A stretch of 50,565 nt of DNA. Origin: Prevotella sp. AGR2160 (GTDB taxonomy: Bacteria; Bacteroidota; Bacteroidia; Bacteroidales; Bacteroidaceae). The DNA is taken from contig NZ_AUJK01000020.1 in NCBI RefSeq assembly GCF_000424185.1, positions 1 to 50,565 on the forward strand, written 5' to 3'. The position numbers were made by a program, and so were the translations under genes. The notes under the pieces were generated by a model. The model was not told the origin of the DNA, did no database searches, and worked only from the letters and a program-made list of their open reading frames with translations. Positions 43,342 through 50,565 of the stretch are shown here, one piece after another. The number at the start of each line of letters is the position of its first letter. Positions within the stretch are counted from its first letter, which is position 1.

Positions 43342-43375
43342 ATCTTGCAAGATAAGAAAAGATTGATTATCTTTG
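43342..43375 (+). promoter_or_regulatory. Promoter and palindromic operator of the abiE pair
   Basis: TTG at 43345-43347 and TATCTTTG at 43368-43375 are 20 nt apart. The perfect 12-bp palindrome ATCTTGCAAGAT (43342-43353) covers the -33 element, so a bound repressor, presumably the AbiEi protein, would block RNA polymerase. Confidence 0.7.
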
Positions 43376-43404
43376 CAGTTGAATATACAGAAAGGAAATA
43401 TACT

Positions 43405-44175
43405 ATGAGTGTATCTGCCGGAACAAAAATAAACCAGTTGCTTGCCAATACATCTCCATCCGGACTTATGTTCTCAGAATGGATGAAACGAAAAGGCTAT
43501 TCGTCGCAACTGCAAAAACGATACCGGGACACAGGGTGGCTGACAACCTTGTGTAAGGGTGTCATGTTCAGAAGTGGCACCCGCCTCAACGCTTTCGATG
43601 CGCTTGCCTCCTATAATCTCCAAATGGGAAGACAATTGAGGATAGGAGCCGTCTCAGCCTTGGAATATTCAGGCTTTAACCATTATGTTCCCATGGGCAA
43701 GCCTTTGCTGATGGTGGCTTTGCCTGCGGGAGAGAAGATGCCCATGTGGATGAAAAGCGATGCGTATGACATGACTTTCCGGACTTTCTCTTCAACGGCT
43801 TTTGCAGAGGTGGAAGTAACTAAGCATGATACCAAGAACGGAACGCTGTATGTGTCCTCTCCGGAACTGGCATTTCTTGAATGCCTTGCGCTGGTACCGA
43901 AGCAGTATTCATACATGGATCTCTACTATATCATGGAGCAGCTGACGACATTGCGGTCTGAGGTTGTACAGAGGCTGTTGGAGAATACATCCAATCATAG
44001 GGTGAAGCGAATGTTCCTCTATATGGCAGAAAAGGCCGGTCATTACTGGTTCGAGGAATTAGATACAAGCAAGATAGACATGGGTACCGGAAAGCTGCAA
44101 CTGGTAAAAGACGGTATCCTCAACAAGAAATACTCAATAACAGTTCCAAAAGAATTAAACGATTATGAGGGATAA
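43405..44175 (+). CDS. AbiEi-type antitoxin of a type IV toxin-antitoxin pair
   Basis: From ATG 43405 the protein has 256 residues. The N-terminal DNA-binding part (FSEWMKRKGYSSQLQKRYRD, then TGWLTTLCKGVMFRSGTRLN) is followed by the AbiEi C-terminal domain (RQLRIGAVSALEYSGFNHYV, then YVSSPELAFLECLALVPKQY). It overlaps the toxin gene by 11 nt. An upstream start at 43345 is rejected because it lies across the promoter. Confidence 0.88.
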   Translation: MSVSAGTKINQLLANTSPSGLMFSEWMKRKGYSSQLQKRYRDTGWLTTLCKGVMFRSGTRLNAFDALASYNLQMGRQLRIGAVSALEYSGFNHYVPMGKPLLMVALPAGEKMPMWMKSDAYDMTFRTFSSTAFAEVEVTKHDTKNGTLYVSSPELAFLECLALVPKQYSYMDLYYIMEQLTTLRSEVVQRLLENTSNHRVKRMFLYMAEKAGHYWFEELDTSKIDMGTGKLQLVKDGILNKKYSITVPKELNDYEG

Positions 44176-45070
44176 ATACAGGAAGCAGGTCGAGCTGTTG
44201 ATACGTATCATGCCATCCGTGTTTAAGATAAAAGAATTCGCCGTACATGGAGGCACGGCGATCAACTTGTTTCACAAGGACCTGCCAAGGTACTCTGTGG
44301 ATATTGACATCACCTACATCCCGATACAAGACAGGGAAACAAGTCTGAGAACAATAAATGCGAGACTGCTGGATATCAAGGCAGATTTGGAAAGAATCAT
44401 CCCTGGCATCAAAGTCATCCCTAAACCCAATGTTTGGAAACTGATGTGCAGCCTTGGCGAGGCTACTGTGAAGATAGAGGTCAATGGCACGAAGAGGGGC
44501 ATTATCGGTGATACTGTCGTTATGCCTCTTTGTGAAAGGGCAAGAAAAGAGTTCAATATGGGTTGCAAGGCCCGTACAGTCTCTTTCAGCCAGCTCTATG
44601 GCGGTAAGATAACGGCAGCACTTAGTCGTCAACATCCGCGTGATCTGTTTGACTGCCATCACATGGACTTATCCTCGTTTGATGAGGTTAAGGATGGCTT
44701 CATGCTCTGTCTGTTGGGAAGTGACAAGCCCATAATCGAATCTTTGCAGCCACATGAGATTGACCAGTCAGAAGCTTTGGAAAAGCAGTTCGAAGGAATG
44801 TCGGCTCTCAAGTTTGACTATGCAGACTATGAGCAAGCAAGGAAAGACTTGATTCGAATGATTCATGACGGCTTGAACGAAGAGGACAAATCATTCTTGC
44901 TCTCCTTTGAGCGTGGCGAACCAGACTGGACTCTTTGTTCAGCAGGTAATCTGTCTGCATATCCCTCGGTGCAATGGAAATTAATCAATATACTCAAACT
45001 AAAAGAAACCAACATAAAGAAGTTCGAACAGGGTATCAAGAAACTTGAGGACTACCTTACATGTAAATGA
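44165..45070 (+). CDS. AbiEii-type nucleotidyltransferase toxin
   Basis: The 301-residue protein has the nucleotidyltransferase signature FAVHGGTAINLFHKDLPRYS then VDIDITYIP, with the hGG and DxD residues needed for metal and NTP binding. It also has the later CKARTVSFSQLYGGKITAAL and HPRDLFDCHHM, typical of the AbiEii family. These toxins transfer nucleotides to RNA targets such as tRNA ends and cause abortive infection. The catalytic residues look intact, so the pair may be active. Confidence 0.9.
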   Translation: MRDKYRKQVELLIRIMPSVFKIKEFAVHGGTAINLFHKDLPRYSVDIDITYIPIQDRETSLRTINARLLDIKADLERIIPGIKVIPKPNVWKLMCSLGEATVKIEVNGTKRGIIGDTVVMPLCERARKEFNMGCKARTVSFSQLYGGKITAALSRQHPRDLFDCHHMDLSSFDEVKDGFMLCLLGSDKPIIESLQPHEIDQSEALEKQFEGMSALKFDYADYEQARKDLIRMIHDGLNEEDKSFLLSFERGEPDWTLCSAGNLSAYPSVQWKLINILKLKETNIKKFEQGIKKLEDYLTCK

Positions 45071-45126
45071 CAGTGCGAATTTCGGACTTGTCATCTGAAT
45101 ACGGAATACATGTCCGCAGTTGGCAA

Positions 45127-45188
45127 ACACGATAGTGCGGTGTGCAAGGTCTCCTATATATACGACCTCGCACACCGCACTATCGTGT
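45127..45188 (+). terminator. 19-bp hairpin after the abiE pair
   Basis: ACACGATAGTGCGGTGTGC (45127-45145) and its exact complement at 45170-45188 form a perfect 19-bp stem; inside it AGGTC pairs with GACCT. CCAAAAATTTTTTT follows. It probably ends transcription of the toxin gene. The length is unusual for a simple terminator, and a small mobile repeat is an alternative. Confidence 0.7.
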
Positions 45189-45224
45189 AGCCAAAAATTT
45201 TTTTAAAAGATTGTAGCCCAAATA

Positions 45225-45256
45225 TTTGGTAGATAGTTCATTTTTTGCTAACTTTG
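45225..45256 (+). promoter_or_regulatory. Strong promoter of a candidate non-coding RNA
   Basis: TTTG at 45225-45228 and TAACTTTG at 45249-45256 are 20 nt apart, a perfect match to the Bacteroidetes consensus. No gene of normal size follows in this direction before the terminator at 45446. Confidence 0.7.
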
Positions 45257-45262
45257 AACCCG

Positions 45263-45492
45263 AGAATTTGAAAATTCATCTCATGACTGGTACATGGTCT
45301 CTGTGTGGTCATAATGTCTCCCTTAGGGGTTCACGAAAGGGTCAAAAAATGGCTACACATACGGTACACGGCTTTTGAGTGATTAGATAACTACTTATTA
45401 TAAAGGAAATTAGCGGATGAGGTCGCGGAGCCTCTCTCTCCGCTTGAAGCCGTAACTAATTGGCTATCAATTAGTTACGGCTTTATCAATTT
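45263..45492 (+). ncRNA. Candidate structured small RNA (~230 nt)
   Basis: The start is taken ~7 nt after the -7 box and the end at the T-rich tail. The RNA would contain CCCTT/AAGGG pairing, then GCGGAG (45424-45429) with CTCCGC (45437-45442), then the terminator stem. A 31-codon frame (MTGTWSLCGHNVSLRGSRKG and on to HTVHGF) exists inside but has poor coding character. No known RNA family is recognised. It may overlap the attachment region of the nearby recombinase. Confidence 0.55.
45446..45492 (+). terminator. Intrinsic terminator of the candidate RNA
   Basis: AAGCCGTAACTAATT (45446-45460) pairs exactly with 45468-45482, leaving a 7-nt loop, and a T-rich TATCAATTTT follows. It would work for rightward transcripts from the promoter at 45225 and is nearly symmetrical for leftward ones. 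Confidence 0.8.
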
Positions 45493-45639
45493 TAACGCGT
45501 CCACACGATTTTGAGGGTATCAAGCGTTGCTAATATTATGTATTTTATTGATAATCAAACAATTACATATAACATAATAAGTGTTACTAAATGATAAAAT
45601 GCACAAATAGCGTCCTTTGAGCAATTTGAGGCGATTTTC

Positions 45640-45705
45640 AGACCCGCTAAAGACCCGCTAAAGACCCTCTGACGATTTTCTTCAGACCACCTGGTGACCC
45701 TCTGA
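45640..45705. repeat. Five 11-nt repeats in phase, likely recombinase arm sites
   Basis: Units are AGACCCGCTAA (45640-45650 and 45651-45661), AGACCCTCTGA (45662-45672), AGACCACCTGG (45684-45694) and TGACCCTCTGA (45695-45705). The gap between units three and four is also 11 nt. All therefore lie on one face of the helix. They lie just past the 3' end of the recombinase gene and fit arm-type binding sites next to att. Confidence 0.65.
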
Positions 45706-45725
45706 AAAATCCTTATATTTTTGCT

Positions 45726-47135
45726 TCATTTCTTATCCGGGTCGTCGTCCTTACCGATATTCCATAGATTGAGTTGGTCGAACAGCTTCATGGCTTTCTG
45801 CTTGTGACTGTCGACTATGTCAACGTATGGGTCCATGGACTTGTAGTCCTTATGACCGGTCCACTTCATGATAGTATCTCTATCGATACCCAACGACAGG
45901 GCAATGCATACGAAAGTCTTACGCCCTATCTTGGATGATATCCAGTCACATTTCGGCTTGATCTCGTCATATCGCTTGGCGCCTTTATAGTAAACCATAC
46001 GTGTTGGCTGTGTGATGCCTGCCATGCGGCAGAGCTTGTGGATGTGCTCATTGAGCTTCTGGTTACTGGTTACCGGAAGAGCCTTTCCGTCAGGCAAACC
46101 TGCCTTCTCGTACTTCTTGAGTATAGCCCATGCGAACTTATTGAGGTTGATGTTCAAGTTGTCATTGGTCTTGATGGTCGTGATTGCCATTCCATTCGGA
46201 GCGACAAGATCACAGTGATTCAGATTATAAACGTCTGAATAACGGAGACCTGTGAGACACATGAACAGGAACACGTCCCTTGCATGTTCAAATGCGACAT
46301 TCTCCTCTTGATTGTCGCTTGCGAACTGGAGATTGGCAATTCTTTGGAGTTCATCAACACCGAGGGATATGACTCTTCTTTGATTGCAGCGGAGATGTGG
46401 ACGGTAACTTTCGAAGGCGATGTTGTGGTTCTTGTCCACCGACAATGCCCAGCGCAAGAACCACCGTAGAAAATCAAGATGCTTCATCATGGTAACGTTA
46501 CGCAAGTTGAAGTGATCCTGTACGTACTGGCAATACTCATCGAGACCCTCTTTCGTGAAGAACTCGAAGGTAAGAGCGAACTTCTTGTTCGATTCTCTCT
46601 TCATCTGCTCAAAGGCTTCCATATGGGTCTTGAGACTGTGGAACTTCTCTCGGGTAGCTTCGCCCCACTCACGAAGGACATTATTCTCACTACGGAACTG
46701 ATCAAGGGAATTCCAGAAGCGATCTGATCTATCCTTCAATCTTTCGCCCTCATTGTCAACTACAGCCTTGTCCGTGGAGAGCACACGACCGAACTCGCGG
46801 CTCATGCGGCGGTACTCCTCAGTGAGTTCACGTTTGTTCGGGTCCACTCCTTCCCGGTCGAACAATCGTACACAGCTCTTGAAGACGAGCTTCGTCATTT
46901 TCAATCCTTCATTGATCTGCTCGGCCGTGTCGCAACTTGGTTTCACACGTTGAGTACTTGAATCCCAATCGTCAAGATCAATATGAAGGCCGGTAGAGAA
47001 GTCAATCTTGAATCCCTTCATACACACCCGCATGACAATGAGTAGATGTTTGTCACTCATGACGTTCAGGCAAGTGATACTGTCGACCTTAGAACGTCTC
47101 TTCAGCATGAAACTGATTGATTCAATTCTTTCCAT
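45726..47135 (-). CDS. Tyrosine recombinase (integrase)
   Basis: From ATG 47135 the protein has 469 residues, typical of Bacteroidales element integrases: an N-terminal arm-binding part, a SAM-like core-binding domain (FTKEGLDEYCQYVQDHFNLR) and a catalytic domain. Catalytic residues visible are the first Arg in LTGLRYSDVYNL, the second Arg in KIGRKTFVCIAL, the His in WTGHKDYKSMDPYVDI and the Tyr in DPYVDI. The usual His three residues before the second Arg is Lys (KIGR). A longer start at 47174 is possible but overlaps the upstream small gene. Confidence 0.9.
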   Translation of the reverse strand: MERIESISFMLKRRSKVDSITCLNVMSDKHLLIVMRVCMKGFKIDFSTGLHIDLDDWDSSTQRVKPSCDTAEQINEGLKMTKLVFKSCVRLFDREGVDPNKRELTEEYRRMSREFGRVLSTDKAVVDNEGERLKDRSDRFWNSLDQFRSENNVLREWGEATREKFHSLKTHMEAFEQMKRESNKKFALTFEFFTKEGLDEYCQYVQDHFNLRNVTMMKHLDFLRWFLRWALSVDKNHNIAFESYRPHLRCNQRRVISLGVDELQRIANLQFASDNQEENVAFEHARDVFLFMCLTGLRYSDVYNLNHCDLVAPNGMAITTIKTNDNLNINLNKFAWAILKKYEKAGLPDGKALPVTSNQKLNEHIHKLCRMAGITQPTRMVYYKGAKRYDEIKPKCDWISSKIGRKTFVCIALSLGIDRDTIMKWTGHKDYKSMDPYVDIVDSHKQKAMKLFDQLNLWNIGKDDDPDKK

Positions 47136-47151
47136 AATCTTGTTACAATTA

Positions 47152-47295
47152 TTATAAAATCGCGAAGAAAACAATGACTAGAACAATAACAGGGATACAA
47201 CATCCACATCCGCAGCATCCATCATCGGAAGAGTGATTTAGAATCACTGTTCCGATGAAATAGAAGAGCAGGAATACTATAAGCAAGGTAATCAT
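47152..47295 (-). CDS. Cys-rich mini membrane protein (47 aa)
   Basis: The short frame reads MITLLIVFLLFYFIGTVILN then HSSDDGCCGCGCCIPVIVL and VIVFFAIL. Two hydrophobic stretches flank the CCGCGCC cluster, which could bind metal or form disulfides. It lies directly upstream of the integrase start and within 12 nt of the AAA+ gene stop, so it may be cotranscribed with the integrase. Confidence 0.5.
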   Translation of the reverse strand: MITLLIVFLLFYFIGTVILNHSSDDGCCGCGCCIPVIVLVIVFFAIL

Positions 47296-47307
47296 GATAC
47301 CGTGACC

Positions 47308-49086
47308 TTAGTTTGTTACGAAGCCGATTTGCGGACGTACTCGTTTACCGTATGAAATCTTCTCGTAGAGTTTGATCTGACTCGTGGTAAGAGATGGACC
47401 TACTGTCGATATAGCCTTCTCAAGGATAGCCTGAGAAATAGGACACTGTCTCTTGAAGGCAAGTAACTTTGCTTGATTTGCAATCAACGTTATGTCTGCA
47501 GATACATAGTCCCTAGTAAGAGAGGAAAGACGGCTAAAGTCAATACTACCATCAGTCCAAGCCTTCTGCAGATTCAACTTAAAGATGCCCTTCCGGGCCT
47601 CTTCATCAGGTAATGGCACATATATCTTCTCATCCAAGCGTCCGGCTCTGAGAACGGCAGGATCAAGAAGATTCAGATTGTTTGTCGTGGCAATCACGAA
47701 GATGCCGCGCTCACTGCAGTTATTCATCTGTGAAAGCATCTCATTGACCTCCATAGCATAACCACTCCACGTCATCCGGGTGCGATCACCAAGGATTGCG
47801 TCAATCTCATCAATGCACAGGATACACGGTTTGTGTTCCTCAGCCTGGTTGAAGAGCTGGGCAATGAGCTGCTGACTGCCATGGGAAAATGAAGAACTGA
47901 GGTCAGAACTTTTGATGAAGCAGCAGTTCATGCCGGCTTCCTCTGCAAAGCGTTCGGCAATATAAGTCTTTCCATTCCCAGGAGGTCCATAGAGCAGCAT
48001 ACCGTTGATTGCCTGCAAGCCATATTTCTCACGTGCTTCCTGGTTCCTGAGAGGAAGTAGCACTTCGTCACGCAGCGTGTTCTTTAGTCCATCCATACCG
48101 GCAACTGCATCAAATCCGAACAGCTTACCCTCTTTCCGCTCGGCTATCTTGAAATCAAATTGGGTTTCCATAATGGTGTCATAGTTACGATGTCGCTTCC
48201 CGGTCTGTTGATTAGTGGCACTTCCGTCAGGCTTATCAGAGAACAGATTGTCTAAATCGTCGCCGAAAGACAGCTCGTCTTCATCCTCATGCTTATAGGG
48301 CTTGAACTCCAAGGCCGGATTCTTTTGAATCATGTCCTGAAGTGCAACCATCTGGCGGTTCAGCATCTCCATGTCATGTTCATTGCCGGGACGCTTCATC
48401 ATGTCAAGACTGGTCATCTGCTGGAAGACTTCAGAAGCTAATTGAGGCATAAAACCCTGAGTTACAGGAATGCCGCCGTCGGCAAAAGGCTTCTTGCCGG
48501 AAACCATCTCATAGAACAGACAGCCGAGCTTGAATATCCCGTCATTAAACTCACGTCTTTGGTCAGACATGTTGCGTGGCCGGATCTTATCGAAGCCAAC
48601 GAAATGAACATTCTCAGAGAACTTGCCTCTCATCACGATATCGTCTGCAGAGACATCTGTCAGAATCACGCCTCTGTCAAGAATATTGAAATATGCAACA
48701 GAAAGGCGGTAGATGATTCGCCAGGCATGCTGCCAGGTATAAGTGAATCCGCTGTCAAGAATCTCACGGAGACTCTTGCCTCCGACATACAGTCTCTCGA
48801 CAAAGTGCAGCTTCTGACCCTTAACGATGGTCGTGTCGATACTGTTAACGATGTGCGGAATGAGGAACGCATCCTGATTCTGTACCGGACATCGGTAGAG
48901 CTGCATCTCCACCAGATGTCCTCTGAATAGAAGAGGTGAATCGTCAGGCAGATCGCAGTACTTGACCACAATCTTCTTACGGTCTGAACGCAGGAAAAGA
49001 TACTTCTGACACTGTTCATCAACCTTGAGCACCTTGATACATGTATCACCATGCCACTTCTCGTTTACTTGAAATAACTGATTCAT
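47308..49086 (-). CDS. Pseudokinase-AAA+ ATPase fusion protein
   Basis: From ATG 49086 the protein has 592 residues. Residues ~10-240 look like a protein kinase: KKIVVKY (Lys 42), GVILTDVSADDIVM in the place of HRDLKPENILV, VGFDKIRP in the place of DFG, KLGCLFYEMVSGKKPF, and SLDMMKRPG at the end. The HRD, DFG and Asn residues are altered, so it is probably a pseudokinase. A charged linker (~260-310) leads to a classic AAA+ module: Walker A GPPGNGKT (367-374), Walker B CILCIDEID (421-429), sensor ATTNN and arginine finger RAGRLDEKI. It is divergent from the putative metallopeptidase gene. Confidence 0.8.
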   Translation of the reverse strand: MNQLFQVNEKWHGDTCIKVLKVDEQCQKYLFLRSDRKKIVVKYCDLPDDSPLLFRGHLVEMQLYRCPVQNQDAFLIPHIVNSIDTTIVKGQKLHFVERLYVGGKSLREILDSGFTYTWQHAWRIIYRLSVAYFNILDRGVILTDVSADDIVMRGKFSENVHFVGFDKIRPRNMSDQRREFNDGIFKLGCLFYEMVSGKKPFADGGIPVTQGFMPQLASEVFQQMTSLDMMKRPGNEHDMEMLNRQMVALQDMIQKNPALEFKPYKHEDEDELSFGDDLDNLFSDKPDGSATNQQTGKRHRNYDTIMETQFDFKIAERKEGKLFGFDAVAGMDGLKNTLRDEVLLPLRNQEAREKYGLQAINGMLLYGPPGNGKTYIAERFAEEAGMNCCFIKSSDLSSSFSHGSQQLIAQLFNQAEEHKPCILCIDEIDAILGDRTRMTWSGYAMEVNEMLSQMNNCSERGIFVIATTNNLNLLDPAVLRAGRLDEKIYVPLPDEEARKGIFKLNLQKAWTDGSIDFSRLSSLTRDYVSADITLIANQAKLLAFKRQCPISQAILEKAISTVGPSLTTSQIKLYEKISYGKRVRPQIGFVTN

Positions 49087-49188
49087 ATCCAAATGTTTGT
49101 TCGAAAGCAAAGTTAATAATAAAGGGTGTGGCTATATCAAAAGTCAATACGTATAAATAGATAAATAATAAAAAACTTGTAGAAATCC

Positions 49189-49219
49189 TTGCATTTTTCA
49201 AAAAGAAGATCTATCTTTG
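49189..49219 (+). promoter_or_regulatory. Promoter of the putative metallopeptidase gene
   Basis: TTG at 49189-49191 and TATCTTTG at 49212-49219 are 20 nt apart, the full Bacteroidetes pattern, leading to ATG 49245 with a leader of about 20 nt. Confidence 0.72.
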
Positions 49220-49244
49220 CTATCAAAATCAAAACTTAAAGGAA

Positions 49245-50276
49245 ATGACATTCAACAATGAAATACAATCTCAAAAAGTGACATTCAACAATGAAATACA
49301 ATCTCAAGAAGACGGTATAAATAGAGCCAATAGAGCCATTAATGATTTGTCAATTCCACGTGTTATTATAAATGCCATACATGAGGGTAAAAAAGGAATA
49401 GGAAACTTCAAGTCTGTTTCTGATTACTTATGTAATAAGAACACTGATGTTACGATTGACAATGTTCGAAACTGGTTCAAGTTATTCTCTACTGAACTTG
49501 AGCCAAAGTTCAAACCTCATAATGATGTGAATACAATAGACGAGTATTGCAATGACATATATTACGAGGCTCAGAGTGGCGTTAACCGTAAGGATTTAAG
49601 TAAGGACGAGCGTACCCTTATAAGAAAAATCAATGATTTCGGAGTTGGCCTTAAAGGTATCTGCACCTTCAAGGATCTCTATAACTCTGTAGATTTATGG
49701 CTCTATCCTGGATATGTTGAGTCTAATAATGATCTGCTTGGAGTTTATCAGAGGGACTTGAAAGTCGGTCTCTTTATAGACGAGATTGATAAAGTCGCAG
49801 AAGACGCAGAAGATAAGGGCTTGTTATCTTTCTTAGAATTAGATAAAGACAAGTTCACTTCTTATCTTACTAGTTACGTATACATTCACGAACTCTTCCA
49901 TCGCTATTATGATCTTTTCCATGAGGAGGCAATAAAGACGACTGTTCCGCAAATAGAAGAGCCAATGGCTGAGCTAGGAGCGTTAGTCACAATTAAGAAA
50001 ATGGTTAGTCAGAAGTTATTTGATAAATCATTTTTCAAAGTTGCATACCAACAAGTGTATGCTAAGTGTGGTACAGATAAGTATTATCACTATTCTTTGG
50101 GCAGTACCCTTTTTGACAAAGGTTATGGTAAAGAACTGATAGAGCATTACGTCAGAGTCTCTTCTTTATTTGATGTAAATGAAGATGAAGTTAAGAAGTA
50201 CAAGTCTTGCTTACGTAGTAATAAGAATGATCGGCCCAAGGGGGATTGTCCGTGGCGGGCGGATGCCGCTGCCTAA
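49245..50276 (+). CDS. Putative zinc metallopeptidase with N-terminal tandem repeat
   Basis: The frame has 343 residues. The motif TSYVYIHELFHRYYDLFHEE includes HELFH (215-219), a HExxH zinc site, and EEPMAELGAL ~20 residues later supplies the likely third ligand Glu. The N-terminus holds two copies of an 11-residue unit (MTFNNEIQSQK and VTFNNEIQSQE) from a 33-nt tandem duplication (49245-49310). The last ~15 residues (RPKGDCPWRADAAA) come from GC-rich insertion sequence, so the natural C-terminus is lost. There is no signal peptide. The family is not recognised; the cytoplasmic peptidase role is inferred from the motif. Confidence 0.65.
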   Translation: MTFNNEIQSQKVTFNNEIQSQEDGINRANRAINDLSIPRVIINAIHEGKKGIGNFKSVSDYLCNKNTDVTIDNVRNWFKLFSTELEPKFKPHNDVNTIDEYCNDIYYEAQSGVNRKDLSKDERTLIRKINDFGVGLKGICTFKDLYNSVDLWLYPGYVESNNDLLGVYQRDLKVGLFIDEIDKVAEDAEDKGLLSFLELDKDKFTSYLTSYVYIHELFHRYYDLFHEEAIKTTVPQIEEPMAELGALVTIKKMVSQKLFDKSFFKVAYQQVYAKCGTDKYYHYSLGSTLFDKGYGKELIEHYVRVSSLFDVNEDEVKKYKSCLRSNKNDRPKGDCPWRADAAA

Positions 50277-50565
50277 CCAAAGACGGTAATACATCTATAG
50301 AAAAAGAAGGGTATATCCCTTATTCCCTTCAGGCATGACCTAAAGGCTTTCATCTTGGAGTTGAGCGATTCTGCAGAAGCATTAGTGTCTCTGTTGATAA
50401 AGTAATTGAGTATCTCGTCCTCGTAGTGCTGGATAGACTGTTTTACGGATTTAATCTCTCTAAGGGTAGACTTGGTGACCTTCTTGTACCATCCTTCAAG
50501 CGCTTTCTTCGCAGTCTCCTTGGTGCTAGACTTCGTACGAAAGATTGCTCGGAGATCGTTTATCA
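50232..50565 (-). mobile_element. ISL3-like insertion sequence, one end only
   Basis: The GC-rich stretch from about 50232 to the transposase stop at 50273 looks like the non-coding end of an insertion sequence; its composition differs sharply from the preceding AT-rich gene. The element continues past the window. The exact terminal inverted repeat cannot be defined with one end. Confidence 0.65.
50273..50565 (-). CDS. ISL3/ISAon1-type transposase, C-terminal part (partial)
   Basis: The reverse strand reads INDLRAIFRTKSSTKETAKK, then LNYFINRDTNASAESLNSKM with KAFRSCLKGIRDIPFFFYRC, and stops at 50273-50275. NASAESLNSKMKAFR is the conserved C-terminal signature of DDE transposases of the ISL3/ISAon1 kind, with the catalytic Glu in AES. 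The N-terminal part lies outside the window, so function cannot be judged. Confidence 0.85.
   Translation of the reverse strand, partial: INDLRAIFRTKSSTKETAKKALEGWYKKVTKSTLREIKSVKQSIQHYEDEILNYFINRDTNASAESLNSKMKAFRSCLKGIRDIPFFFYRCITVFG

Noticed and set aside
45283..45378. 31-codon frame inside the candidate RNA
   Set aside because: It has no clear ribosome site, an odd composition and overlaps predicted stems, so a coding call is not supported.
45225..45492. tRNA or tmRNA gene at the integration region
   Set aside because: No cloverleaf, T-loop GGTTCGA pattern or tag sequence could be found.

Overview
The window comes from a member of the Bacteroidales, perhaps a Prevotella or Bacteroides relative. 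Most promoters that can be picked out use the Bacteroidetes -7 box TAnnTTTG with a TTG about 20 nt upstream. The relaxase, primase and tyrosine recombinase genes are also of the kinds carried by mobilizable elements of that order. The whole stretch reads as a defence and accessory island on a mobile element. Genus and all functions are inferred from sequence reading only.

Left part (1-7.1 kb). A recD2 helicase gene is broken: its first ~164 codons and last ~73 codons survive, and the middle is replaced by a low-GC ~2.2 kb cargo of small and membrane proteins. Small housekeeping-like genes follow (a VOC protein, a zinc-ribbon protein, a lipoprotein). Next comes a divergent promoter region with two identical 15-bp boxes, then a SpoT/Mesh1-like HD hydrolase gene in an operon with a WYL-domain regulator.

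Central part (7.15-29.6 kb). One tightly packed run of twelve co-directional genes carries a small Cro/CI-type regulator, a BrxE-like protein and a complete type 1 BREX set (brxA, brxB, brxC, pglX, pglZ, brxL). A KAP-family P-loop NTPase and a complete type I Zorya set (zorA, zorB, zorC, zorD) follow. Most joints are overlaps or gaps under 10 nt. BREX acts by self/non-self discrimination tied to methylation by PglX. Zorya is a membrane-anchored proton-driven motor that signals to ZorC/ZorD. This layout would express both from a single promoter near 7150. The BrxL C-terminus looks like an MIT_C (phospholipase D-like) domain.

Right part (29.7-45.1 kb). A cluster of small enzymes (GNAT, PNPOx-like, YjbQ, flavin reductase, YjbR) leads to cupin and HxlR genes and a DUF1848 gene. 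Mobilization genes follow: relaxase, RHH-type accessory protein, a candidate oriT, an eight-copy iteron-like array, a primase/helicase and two DNA-binding proteins. Further cargo includes a flavin reductase, an orphan AbiEi-like antitoxin with a deleted toxin remnant, and an intact AbiEi/AbiEii type IV toxin-antitoxin pair.

Far right (45.1-50.6 kb). A structured candidate non-coding RNA is followed by five 11-nt phased repeats and a tyrosine recombinase. Then come a 47-aa membrane peptide gene, a pseudokinase-AAA+ ATPase and, divergent from it, a HExxH putative metallopeptidase. An ISL3-like insertion sequence running off the window abuts the metallopeptidase. The pseudokinase-AAA+/metallopeptidase pair and the BREX-KAP-Zorya super-operon are the strongest candidates for undescribed biology.
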